Of a stretch of 64,000 nt of DNA, positions 47,780 to 57,863 are shown piece after piece (the stretch's first letter is position 1; each line of letters starts with the position of its first letter). A program made the position numbers and the translations under genes. Origin of the DNA: Sternotherus odoratus (taxonomy: Eukaryota; Chordata; Testudines; Kinosternidae); contig JAVMKO010000001.1 of assembly GCA_032164245.1 (NCBI GenBank), positions 63,842,892 to 63,906,891 on the forward strand. Direction: 5' to 3'. A model generated the notes under the pieces. The model did not search any database and was not told the DNA's origin. It saw only the letters and a program-made list of their open reading frames with translations.

Positions 47780-48587
47780 ACTGTGACAGTCTGTTCAGGA
47801 CACCCAGAACCGTGAACCACTTTTTTACCCCTCCGCCTCAGCATGTGAGATCTTTGCTTGTGATTAGACTGTCATGGCCGTGCTACACCAGTCTGCCTTC
47901 CTCACCAGCAAATGCCTCGAGACTGTGCTGATCTCAACCTTGCTTTGCAGGGATCAGTGAACCCAGCTCCTGAGTTCCGCCAGAGAAGTCTTTCTGTAGT
48001 GTCCAGTTTCCTCCAGCAAAACAGTGTACACACCTACCTGCAAGGTTAGCTGAATGCTCACACTTCACATTAATGCACAGCACTAAGATGATTTTGGAAT
48101 AAAACAATAATAAATATATTAACAAAAAAAAGATGAAAGTGATACCAAGCAAGAGAAAAAGAGCGGTATGGTTACAAACAAAACAAAACACTCTTCCTAG
48201 TGACTAAAACTTAATTCTAGCTTTATCTAAAAAAGTTTCTCACTTGCTGCAAGTTATCAGCATCTCCTGTCCTTCAGGACAAAAGAATCCAACTTTTTAC
48301 AAACTCATAGGGTGCAGTTCCCTGTGCCCTTAAGAGATGGATAAGTAAAATATATTTTTGCTCCAATTATATTATCCAAAGTCCATTGTCTCTGCTTTAA
48401 GAGCCACAGAGGGTTTTTGGGGTGCAAACTCCATTTCCCAATGTGTCCCTAAGCTGCTGCTTGTTAGCTTAATGGCTTTATTTAACTTATATGTAATTGT
48501 ACTTTCCTTGTCTTCTGATAGTAATCAAACTAGTTAGAAAGATGAATGCATATTTCCTTTGCTAATGTAGACTGGGTTTATGCACTG
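47780..48587. mobile_element. Possible LTR-retroelement remnant
   Basis: Begins near 'tgtgacagtctgttcaggac' and contains 'gtgtccagtttcctccagca' and 'aacaataataaatatatt' stretches that I recall from a recurrent reptile repeat. Its continuation appears after the hAT insertion at 48596-49084 and fades near 49260. No ends or target duplication were identified. Low certainty. Confidence 0.3.
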
Positions 48588-48595
48588 CTTCCAAA

Positions 48596-49084
48596 CAGGG
48601 CCGGTGACAGGGGGGCACTATGGGTACAGCTGTACCGGGCCCCCCGACTTTAGGGGGGCCCCGGTACACAGCTGTACCCGTTGTCGTCCCCCCTTGTCGC
48701 CGGGCCTGGAGAGCGGGGAAGGGGCGGGGAGGTGGTGCGGCTCTCCTCCAGACGAGTGCGCCTGGCCCCGGCAGGAGCAGTGAGCCCGGCCGGCGGCAGC
48801 AGCGCAGTCCGGGGGAGAAAGGGCAGGGGGGGGGGAGGGGGAGAACAGCAAGGGCGGCTCACGCAGTTCCCGGGCTCTCGCTCCCGCTGCCGCCAGCTGT
48901 CATCTGGGGGGGGGGAACGCCAGTTGGGCTGGGGGGGGAGGCCGGCTGGGCTTCCTCCCCCAGCCGCTGTCAGCGGGGGGGGGGGGGGGGGAGCGCCAGC
49001 TGGGCTGGGGGGGAGGGCGGCTGGGCTGGGGGGCCCCCCAAACTATCAGAGTAGGGGCCCCCCAAATTTCTGTCGCCGGCCCTG
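48596..49084. mobile_element. hAT-type element, 489 bp, exact 8-bp duplication, GC-rich core
   Basis: Ends CAGGGCCGGTGACAGG and CTGTCGCCGGCCCTG are inverted repeats, flanked by exact CTTCCAAA octamers (48588-48595 and 49085-49092). The interior is GC-rich with several G-runs over 10 and repeated 'gctgggctgggggg' blocks. Frames of 60-144 codons on both strands are low-complexity artefacts. Confidence 0.9.
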
Positions 49085-49092
49085 CTTCCAAA

Positions 49093-51609
49093 ACACATTT
49101 TAAGAACATATTTCCAGCACCCATACATAATTCCTTGTATGCAACCTGTGCATATATCATGCAATAATTTTCAGAATCAGTGTGTCACCAGTTAACATGT
49201 AATATCTTACAATATACCCTTTAGATACAGATTATGACAACAGTATGTTCGAGTAGTAATTGTATCAGGCCTGATATAAATTACAGTATGGTAGGCCCTC
49301 TGCCAGTGAGGACTGAGGGGCTTTCATGGTCACAGTTACTTTAAGTGCAACCCAATACAACAATTCAGAACTTCAAGCAGACGTTAATCCTTACAGAGTT
49401 TAGAAGAGGAAGGACCGGTTGCCCTCTAACACAAGACATAAAGTAGTATGTATAGAGATGTTATCACTAATAGTTATTACCAGAGGACAGAGAATTCTTA
49501 AAGGCTTTAACCTGTTCACCAAGTTTGTGACTACAGCTAATTGTCCGGGCAAAAATGATAATGGTTGCAAGTATAACTGAATATACATATCATATAGTTA
49601 GCTGTAAAATTATGTTCTTTGCATTAACAATGACTTTCAAATGCAGAATTGTACCCACATAATTGGACGATATTTCTGATAATTAGTCTCACTATGTTAT
49701 GTAATATAATATAAGATTTTTTTTAAAAAAATTTAAAACAGAGGAAGACATTTCAGAATGATATCATACATGACATTAATACACAGGCTTGGTAGTTAAC
49801 CTGTGCCCCAAAGAGGTATGAACTGATACATTCTGTATTCCAAGATTTGAGGACAGGCCCCAAAAGAGGCATTGGTAAAGGACTATCATATATAATGAAG
49901 TGCTTTAAAAAGCTACTCCCACTGAAGTCAGTGACAGGTTCCCATTTTCTGCAATGGAAGGAAGATTGGCAATTTTTTTTATTTCATGTTGTGCTTAAAA
50001 AGTGGTCATCTTTCCAGCTTGTCCAAGCTATTGAGATGGATTGCAGTATACTTAATTGGAAAGCTGAATATTTGCTTAAACAGGGTATGCCTGCATATAA
50101 TAATTGACATTAACTGCTATTTGGAGCAAGACATCAGTAATTTAAAAACGACATTAAACCACATTCCTTGTAACAGAGACTATACTTGAGCTCAAAGCCT
50201 AGTGAACACTGCAAAAGTATTAGTGACCATCCATTTGACTGAACAGTGAATTTGCTTTGATGATACTAACAAAGCTTCTATTTTTGTTTTTTGCAGCCAT
50301 TCATATGAACAAAAAATTGTTAGTAAAAATATGCATATAAAGGGGAAAGTACCATGAATAGTGTGTAAACTGTTTTACTCTGGCAAGACCCAGTTGGGAG
50401 TTTAATATCGGAGATGGGAGACATTGCCTTTGGGGCAAATTAGAGTTGCCCTCAGATTGCTCCACTTACCTCAAGGGTTAAAAATGCTTGAGGATAAGAA
50501 ATTCAAAAAGGGGGTATGTAAAGTCAACTTTGTTCCCCAGTTCTTCATGGAGCCAACTGAAACTTCTGCATCGAAGATTTAGACCAAGATTTTAAATAGA
50601 CCCTTCTGAGTTTTAACTATAGCGTCACTAGAGCAAACCAACTTTACTTCACAGAGAAAATATTTTAACTTCATTCAGATCTTTTTTTGCTTTGACAAGG
50701 AAAAGTACTGAATGAAAAATAGTTAAATTATATTTTGTAAAGTTACATTTGGGCAAGGGATCTGTCAGTTACTACTGACCGACCTTTCCCCCTCTATACT
50801 ATAGAAACATCTTACTGCCTAAATCAATAGTTCTATGGTGGAAATAAATCATTTATTTCCACCATGGGCCATTTATTTTCACAATGTAGAAAATAACATT
50901 TATTTGTAGTTTGAAAGTCCCACTGGGGGTTCTAAAGATATATTTGAGCACATTATATTCACTACACTTTCCTCTACCTGTAACCAGTGAAAAGAAAGAT
51001 GGCTTAATATACAGAAATGAGTATGAGACATAAAGAAAATAAAATATGAAAGGAAACATAAAAATGACATAATCAAAATGATATGGGTATACTAATGTAG
51101 AATAAAGAAATAGCAGTGGGGTGGGAAGACAAATGTTACTGCCCCTCTAGGCAAATCATAAAACAGAAATTAAAATCTTATGCTCAACAATCTAGTTTTA
51201 ACAACAGATTTAAAGAAGGACCTCACCCATTCCAAAACATGACCATTCCCCACACCTTTCATACTAGTGAGAGAGAGCAATAAGAGTTATTTGTTCTGTA
51301 GGCCAAGTGAAACCTAGGGAAGGATCAGCAAAAAATAAAGTTAAGATTAAAAATGACTAGTGTTGAAGTTTGCAATAATAGCAGATAATCAGTAGTCTGT
51401 TTTCAAAAGGAATATTTTGCAAAGCAGGCAGATCAAATGTGCTTGGAGATGATTACACAGCTTACCACAATTAGGTAAATCTCAAGGAGCTAAAGACCAG
51501 AAGTGTACAAGAGTTTTGCCAGTCCCATGCCTTCAGAGGAAAGACTCAGAAATGGTCTTGATAGTGACCCAAGGCAGACGGATCTATTTTAGGATTATAT
51601 GGATCTATT
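49093..51609. other. Intergenic unique AT-rich sequence
   Basis: No gene or clear transposon. A 31-bp near-perfect palindrome lies at 50835-50865 (separate entry). Open frames at 49400-50189 and 50853-51059 have no family. Confidence 0.35.
50835..50865. repeat. Palindrome with 15-bp perfect arms and 1-nt centre
   Basis: ATGGTGGAAATAAAT, a single C, then its exact reverse complement. A partial copy (catttattttcaca) follows within 20 bp. Could extrude as a cruciform or mark a fold-back remnant. Confidence 0.9.
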
Positions 51610-51712
51610 ATAGGAGTGGGTAAGCGAGGTTCTGTGGCCTGCAATGTGCAGGAGCTCAGACTAAGTGATCATGATGGTCTCTTCTGACCTTAGAGTCCAC
51701 GACCTCTATGAG
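51610..51712 (+). mobile_element. CR1 LINE 3' end, plus strand
   Basis: Words 'ttctgtggcctgcaatgtgc', 'aggagctcagactaagtgat', 'catgatggtctcttctgacc' and 'ttagagtc' are the last part of a CR1 3' UTR. Strongly 5' truncated. Confidence 0.75.
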
Positions 51713-53618
51713 GACATACAGTTCATTCCTCATGAAAAGACAGATTAAATCATTTCTAATGTATGTGTGATTTTTAGCCTTCAATATCTCCAAGGTAATT
51801 CCCATCATCATCTTGGTGTTTCTTTTTCCTTCTGCCCAGCTACAATTGTTTCTTTCTTTCAGTCTCTCTCTCCCTCTTCTCTTTACTATTTTACCTCTCT
51901 TGTTTCCTGGTCAGCTGTTCTCTCTGATTTCTTTAGCTGCTCTGAAGTTTCTCTTTTTTTAAAGTTGCCTTACCTATCATTTCACTGAATCTGCCACTCA
52001 GTTGCAAGTTTTTACAGTCCAGAAACCTTCAGGGGTTTTTCTGTGCAGTGAATTCCATTGCATATCATTAGGTTATTGTACAAAAGGTTCTCTTTTCTTG
52101 CAGTACAAATGGAATGTTAAGAATCTAGGAACCTTTTGTGATTGAATCATCATCAGCTGTGACCATGACTCCAGGTAGTTTGAATTAATGTGCTATTACA
52201 CTTGTTGTTCTGGAATTACAGGTCTTCATTAAGAGACTGAAATGAAGAAGTTCGTGGTTTATCTCTAACAAGTTTTTATTTGTTAACTCTGGGAGGCAAC
52301 ACTAGTGGCCAGCTGATGGTCCAGCTCTCAGTTTCTTGCCAGTTGTTTTCAGGTTGTGAGAAGTCACTTGTGAGAAGTCAGCTTGTTAAGTAAATTGCTA
52401 AATCCATTCTATGGCTTGTTGCCTACCCAGTTTTAAGGTGCAATCCCCCTTTTCTCCACCCATTGCATCCTTTTCTGGAATGTGAACTGTGATGGAAAGT
52501 AATCTGAAATAAAATAGAAAGGGGCCAGATTCAGGCTATCTAACCCTTTGGACTGTTCCTTGGAGCACCTTCGCTGATTTCAACTATTGGGCCAGAATGC
52601 TGCTTGGAGAGAGGCAGTCTCCACGTTAGTTAGCACCCAAAACATATTGCCTTTTATCTTTCATCAGATAACATATGTGTCTTGCGCTCACTGTTGGAGA
52701 AGGAATTACATTGAATTGACCAAAACTAGTCTGGAAAGCAATAGTGAGATCTAAACACTTGCTCTGTCCACCTTGTGTGAGGCTGGGCACAACTAGGGAA
52801 GCTAACAGGAGAATCGAGATCCTCTATATTGGAGCTCAAACATTGTTATGCTATTAGTAGTTTGTACTCATTTGAATGTGATGTAAGCCAAAGCCCATCT
52901 ACTTAAAGACTGGTCTTTTCCACTAAGAAAAATCTGATGTGCCAGAGAAGTATTTCTTTGACTCATTTACGTGTGGTCCTGGAAGCTACCATTGTGAAGA
53001 AAGATGTGGCTCGCTATTTCTGGTTATCGTAATTATTAATACTGTTAGTATTAATCATATATCTAATATATATGAAACAATACCTTTTTGTACATTGCAG
53101 CAGGTAGGCTTTTGATTGGTATTCCACACAATAGCCTGTCACAGTGTGATAAATGAAGCAGCAGACAAGAAAAGCACAAAACATTTATTAAGTAAATGAG
53201 AGATTTGGGTTCAATTCAGAAAGCCTTGTAATTTCGCCTTGGATAAGCATATCAAGTCATAGAAGTTGTTTGTTTGTTTGTTTTTTAAATCACTGCCTTA
53301 TCTCTATAGACTCCTTAGTATAAATTGCTTTCCACTGAATCAAAACCTCACTCTTAAGTGGTAAATTTCCTTGTGATGGGATGTATCTATCCTACACTGG
53401 CCCAGCCAGGGTTAGCTGCACTTTGTGGGCTGAAGAGGTCATTTCCCTTTGCCCTTGCTGGGCGTGCTCTGACTGGAGACAGACTATAAAAGGGAGCTTC
53501 TCAGCTCAGTCTGGGCTGACAGGGGAGGAGACTAGATGTGTGTTACAGGCTAGTGCCAGGATGCAGTTGGAGCCTCCGGCTGCGGAAGCCAGTTGTGCAG
53601 AATTCCTGAAGTCCTCAA
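51713..53618. other. Intergenic unique sequence
   Basis: Nothing recognisable. Open frames at 51767-51988 and 53381-53719 have no family. Confidence 0.35.
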
Positions 53619-53710
53619 ATCATAGAATCCTAGGACTGGAAGGGACCTCAAGAGGTCATCCATCTAGTTCAGTCCCCTGCACTCATGGAAGGACTAAGTA
53701 TTATCTAGAC

Positions 53711-53975
53711 CAGGGATAGGCAACCTATGGCACACGTGGTACACAATCCCGGGCCCTGGCCACTGGTCCGGGGGGCTCTGCATTTTAATTTAATTTTAAA
53801 TGAAGCTTCTATTTTAAAAACCTTATTTACTTTACATACAACAATAGTTTAGTTGTATTTTTATAGGAAGAGACCTTCTAAAAATGTTAACATGCATTAC
53901 TGGCACGTGAAACCTTACATTAGAGTGAATAAATGAAGACTGGGCACACCACTTCTGAAAGGTTGCCTACCCCTG
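53711..53975 (+). mobile_element. hAT-type MITE with exact 8-bp duplication, nested in CR1
   Basis: Ends CAGGGATAGGCAACCTATGG and (reverse strand) CAGGGGTAGGCAACCTTTCAG. Flanking octamers ATCTAGAC at 53703-53710 and 53976-53983 are identical. The CR1 3' sequence is continuous if the element and one octamer are removed. Same family as 34578-34886. Confidence 0.95.
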
Positions 53976-53977
53976 AT

Positions 53978-54746
53978 CTAGACCATCCTTGACAGGTGTT
54001 TGTCTAACCTGCTCTTAAAAATCTCCAATGATGAAGATTCTACAACATCCCTAGGCAATTTGTTCCAGTGCTTAACCAACCTAACAGTTAGGAAGTTTTT
54101 CCTATTGTCCAATCTAAACCTCCCTTGCTGCAATTTAAGACCATTGATTCTTGTTCTAACCTCAGAAGTTAACAAAAAAGATTTTTTCTCCCTGCTTCTT
54201 ATAACAACCTTTTATGTACTTGAAAACTGTTATCATGTACCCTCAGTCTTCTCTTTTCTAGACTAAATAAACCCATGTTTTTTTTTCAGTTTTCCCTCAT
54301 AGGTTATGTTTTCTAGATCTTTAATCATGTTTGTCACTCTTCTTTGGACTCTCTCCAATTTTTCCACAGCCTTTCTGAAATGTGGTGGCCAGAAATGGAC
54401 ATAATACTGCAGCTAAGACCTAATCATCATTGGGTAAAGTGGAAGAATTACTTCTCATGTCTTGCCCACAACAATCCTGCTAATACATCCCAGAATGATA
54501 TTTGCTTTTTTTTGCAACAGTGTTACACTGTTGACTCATATTTAACTTGTGATCCATCATGACCCCCAGATCCCTTTCTGCAGTACTCCTTCCTAGACAG
54601 TCATTCCCCATTTTGTATGTGTGCAACTGATTGTTCCTTCCTAAATGGAGTACTTTGTATTTGTTCTTATTGAATTTCATCCTATTTCCTTCAGACCATT
54701 TCTCCAGTTTGCCTATATCATTTTGAATTCTAATCCTATCTTCCAA
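53978..54746 (-). pseudogene. CR1 ORF2 reverse-transcriptase C-terminal remnant
   Basis: 54480-54746 (minus) reads QNDIGKLEKWSEGNRMKFNK, YKVLHLGRNNQLHTY and AERDLGVMMDHKLNMSQQC, the conserved 'thumb' region after the RT core. 53978-54175 reads RTRINGLKLQQGRFRLDNRK then VKHWNKLPRDVVESSSLEIFK, the extreme C-terminus. A frameshifted gap lies between. Not functional. Confidence 0.85.
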
Positions 54747-55111
54747 AGCACTTGCAATCCCTCCCAGCTTGGTATCGTCTGCAAACTTTATAAGTGTGCT
54801 CTCTGTGCCATTACCTAAATCATTGATGAAGATGTTGAACAGAACCAGACCCCCTCATTATGTCCTTTCAGCATGACAGTGAACCACCGATAACTCTGGG
54901 AACAGTTTTCCAATCAGTTTTGCACCCACTTTATAGTAACTCCATCTAGGTTGTATTTCCCTAGTTTGTTTATGAAAAGGTGACACAAGACAGTAACAAA
55001 AGCTTTACTGAAGTCAGGATATACCAAGTCTGTTCTCCCCCCCCCCCCCATCCACAAGGCTAGTTACCCTGTCAAAGAAAGCTACCAGGTTGGCTTGACA
55101 TGATTTTTTTT

Positions 55112-55636
55112 TTTGATAAACCCATAGGACGCTCCGGCCTATAAGACGCCCCCTCGTTTTTTAATAAAAAAGCCGGACAAAAAAAAAAAAAAAAAAAAAA
55201 AAGCGCCTCGCTCTCCAGTCCCCGCCGCGCGGGCGGGCTGCCGAGGTTCCCCCCTCCCCGCCGCGGGCGGGCTGCCGGGAGCGTCCCGGTTCGCCCCTCC
55301 CCGCCACGGGCGGGCTGCCGGGAGCGTCCCGGTTCCCCCCTCCCCGCCGCGGGCGGGCTGCCGGGAGCGTCCCGGTTCCCCCCTCCCCGCCGCGGGCGGG
55401 TTGCCGGGAACGCTCCCGGCAGCCCGCCCGCGGCGGGGAGGGGGGAACCTCGGCAGCCCGCCCGCGGCGGGGAGGGGGGAACCTCGGCAGCCCGCCCGCG
55501 CGGCGGGGACGGGAGAGCGAGGCGCTTTTTTTTTTTTTTTTTGCCCTATAAGACATTCGTCCTATAAGACGCACCAACTTTTTCCTCCCCGTTTTGGGGA
55601 AGAAAAAGTGTGTCTTATAGGGCGAAAAATACGGTA
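55112..55636. mobile_element. Palindromic GC-rich DNA element at a CR1 deletion point
   Basis: Left part 'cctataagacgccccctcg' and right parts 'gccctataagacattcgtcc' and 'cttatagggcgaaaaatacg' are inverted. The right end forms a hairpin (55561-55622) with 'cctataagac' arms. An A run (from about 55179) and a T run (from about 55527) frame a CpG-rich centre with a 43-bp direct repeat (starts 55269, 55312, 55355, 55398) that then reverses near 55405. The superfamily is not determined. No transposase; the frames here are artefacts. Confidence 0.7.
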
Positions 55637-56013
55637 GTTTCCCCTTTTTGTAGAACTTTCTCTATTGCTTGAAGATCTCCTGGCTAAGCCAGGGTGATCT
55701 CTTCTCATACTTTCTATCTTTCCTACACAGTGGGATAGATTGCTCTTATGCCCATAATAATGTCTGAAAAACTGCCAACTGTCTTCAATTGTTTAGACTT
55801 GTTTCCCATTGGGTCTTATCTACCAACTCCTTGAGTTTGCTAAAGTCAGCCTTCTTGAAATCCATTCTTTATTTTGCTGTTCTCCCTCCTGCCATTTCTT
55901 AGAATCATGAGCTCTATCATTTCATGATCACTTTCACCCAACCTGCCTTTCACTTTCAAATTCTCAAACAGTTCCTCCCTATTTGTCAAAATCAAATCTA
56001 GCACAGCCTCTCT

Positions 56014-56414
56014 TCAAGTAGCTTTCTTCACCTTCTGAAATAAAAAATGGTCTCCCATACATTCCAAGAATTTATTGGATAATCTGTACCCTGCTGTGTT
56101 ATTTTCCCAACAGATGTCTGAGTAGTTGAAGTCCCGCATCATCACCAAGTCCTGTGCTTTGGATGATTTTGTTAGATGTCTCTTCTTCCTGGTTTGGTGG
56201 TCTGTAGTAGACCCATACCATGATATCATCTTTTTTTTTTTACACTTGTTATCCTTACCCAGAGTCTTTCAACAAGTCTGTCTCCTATTTCCATCTCAAC
56301 CTCAATCCAACTATATAGATTTTTAATATACAAGGTAACACCTTCTCCTTTTTTTCCCTGTCTGTCCTTCCTGAGCAAGCTGTATCCTTCTCTACCAATA
56401 TTCCAGTCATTCAC
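56014..56414 (-). pseudogene. CR1 ORF2 endonuclease domain remnant
   Basis: Two minus-strand frames. 56226-56414 has MNDWNIGREGYSLLRKDRQG then GEGVTLYIKNLYS (the DW..-EGY-LFRKDR-GR-GGGVALYV segment of LINE APE nucleases). 56014-56229 has [20 protein letters not shown], where family members have GDFN; the catalytic-loop Gly is Arg here. The frame shifts between the two. In CR1 this nuclease nicks the target DNA for reverse transcription. Confidence 0.8.
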
Positions 56415-56833
56415 ACCAAGTCTCTCTTATGCCAAGTATGTCATAGGTGTGCTTATTCCCCATACTTCTCGCATTAGTATATAGACATCTAATATACTGA
56501 TTTGATTCCCCATCCAGTTCTGTGTAGTCTCTCCTTTATCCCTGCTATAACAACCCCTGATCACTCCAAATTCTGAACCTTCTCTAATGCTATCATGCCC
56601 TTGATTTACCTATGGGCTTTGGTCACCTGCCCCCTTCAAACCTAGTTTAAAGCCCTCACCGAGTTAACCAGCCTGTATACAAATATGCTCTTCCTTGATA
56701 GGTGAACCCCATCTTTGCTTAGCAGTCCTTCTTCCTGGAACAGCATCCCATGGTCAAAGAAGCTGAAGTCATCTTGGTGACACCATCTTTGCAGCCAGGC
56801 ATTCACATCCAATCAATGTTTAAAGACTACACA

Positions 56834-57117
56834 TCCTATATAATAATCGGCTAGAAAAGTGTGCGTGAAGCCGTCATGTGCAGTAGAGATGGCCCTGATG
56901 AACGGCATGCTGGGGGTTGTAGTTCGGGGGCACGGGGGGGGCTTTGGCGGGGGGAGAGGGCTGGGTGAGGGGGGGCCGTTGGGGGCTGGGCAAGGAGGGA
57001 TGTTGGGGGGGAGGGGGCTTGGCATGGGGGAGTGTTGGGGGGGGAGGGAGCTGGGCGGTGGGGGGGGGGGGGCATGAGCCCTTATGGTTGGCCTGTGTAC
57101 ACGGGCTTTTACACTAG
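56834..57117 (+). mobile_element. Non-autonomous Helitron-like element
   Basis: Starts TCCTATATAATAATCGG, preceded by A (56833), and ends in CTAG (57114-57117), followed by T (57118). A hairpin, GCCTGTGTACACGGGC, lies at 57091-57106, 7 nt before CTAG. A 5' TC start, a 3' hairpin plus CTRR end, and insertion between A and T without target duplication are the diagnostic Helitron features. The TCCTATATAATAA start is one I recall from vertebrate Helitrons. The 56935-57072 interior is G-rich repeats. No Rep/helicase gene. Confidence 0.7.
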
Positions 57118-57124
57118 TTACAGA

Positions 57125-57790
57125 TAATTCACCATTTACGCTAGTTTAAACCTGCAAAGGGACCCATACACCATGCTGCAGGGGAAAGCAAAAAGTCCCC
57201 AGGGTCTCCGCCCATCTGACCGGAGGTAAAATTCTATCCTGACCCCAAGATAGTGATTTGTTAGATCCTGAGTATGTTGGCAAGACCCACCAGTCAGATA
57301 CCTGGGAAAGAATTCTTTGAAGTAATTCAGGGGCCTCCCCATCTAGTCCCATCGCCAGTCAATGATGGGCCACATGCCATTGTAGGCAGTCCCATCATTC
57401 TATCTCCTGCACAAAACTATGAATCTCAATCTTGAAGCCAGTTAGGTTTTTTGACTCCACTTATCCCCTTGGAAGGCTGTTCCAGAACTTCACTCCTTTG
57501 ATAGTTAGAAACCTTTGCCTAATTTCGATCCTAAACTTGTTGATGGTCAGTTTATATCCATTTGTTCTTGTGTCCATATTGACACTTAACTTTTCTTCCT
57601 CCCTGGTATTTATCTGTCTGATGTATTTATAGAGATCAATCATATCTCCCCATAGCCTTCTATTGCTTAGACTAAACAAACCAAGCTCCTTGAATCAGAG
57701 AGGTAGCCATGTTAGTCTGGAATAGCAGAAGTGACAAAGAGTCCTGTGGCACGTTAAAGACTAACAAGTGCTCCTTGAATCTCTCCTCAT
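57125..57790 (-). mobile_element. Second CR1 LINE 3' fragment, minus strand
   Basis: The minus-strand frame 57461-57679 reads RRLWGDMIDLYKYI, TRTNGYKLTINKFRIEIRQR and FWNSLPRG, the C-terminal end of a different CR1 subfamily. It is followed leftwards by 3' UTR words such as 'ttcaggatagaattttacct'-type sequence. Truncated near 57790. It carries a 73-bp PLE insertion (57697-57769). Confidence 0.75.
57697..57769 (+). mobile_element. 73-bp Penelope-like tip with exact 12-bp duplication
   Basis: Flanked by GCTCCTTGAATC at 57685-57696 and 57770-57781. The insert is just the PLE end: 'agagaggtagccatgttagt', 'ctggaatagcaga', 'gacaaagagtcctgtggcac' and 'gttaaagactaaca'. The host CR1 reads straight through when the insert and one repeat are removed. 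Confidence 0.95.
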
Positions 57791-57802
57791 AAGGTAGGAA
57801 TA

Positions 57803-57863
57803 TACCCAACCAGGGCATGGTTATTGCTTTCCCTATCTCTTATATCCATGCCCTGATTGGGTA
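57803..57863. repeat. Stem-loop with 18-bp arms
   Basis: TACCCAACCAGGGCATGG (57803-57820) and ccatgccctgattgggta (57846-57863) pair at 17 of 18 positions with a 25-nt loop. It directly follows the CR1 truncation point. No known RNA family recognised. Confidence 0.85.

Larger units (their letters stand above)
53619..56820 (-). mobile_element. CR1 LINE, minus strand, decayed and interrupted
   Basis: The 3' end at 53619 reads (minus) '...ccagtcctaggattctatgat'. Moving rightwards come the RT C-terminus (53985-54175 and 54480-54746), an intermediate part to about 55110, and the APE-type endonuclease (56014-56414) with upstream sequence to about 56820. Stops and frameshifts are frequent. The central RT segment that should link endonuclease to C-terminus is too short: about 730 bp remain, where the RT core alone needs more. 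It is interrupted by a hAT element (53711-53975) and a palindromic GC-rich element (about 55112-55636). Confidence 0.85.

Noticed and set aside
48580..49164. Frames of 62-144 codons on both strands
   Set aside because: Within or across the G-rich hAT element at 48596-49084; composition only.
53378..53719. 112-codon plus frame ending in the CR1
   Set aside because: It runs into antisense CR1 3' sequence at 53619 and has no family match.
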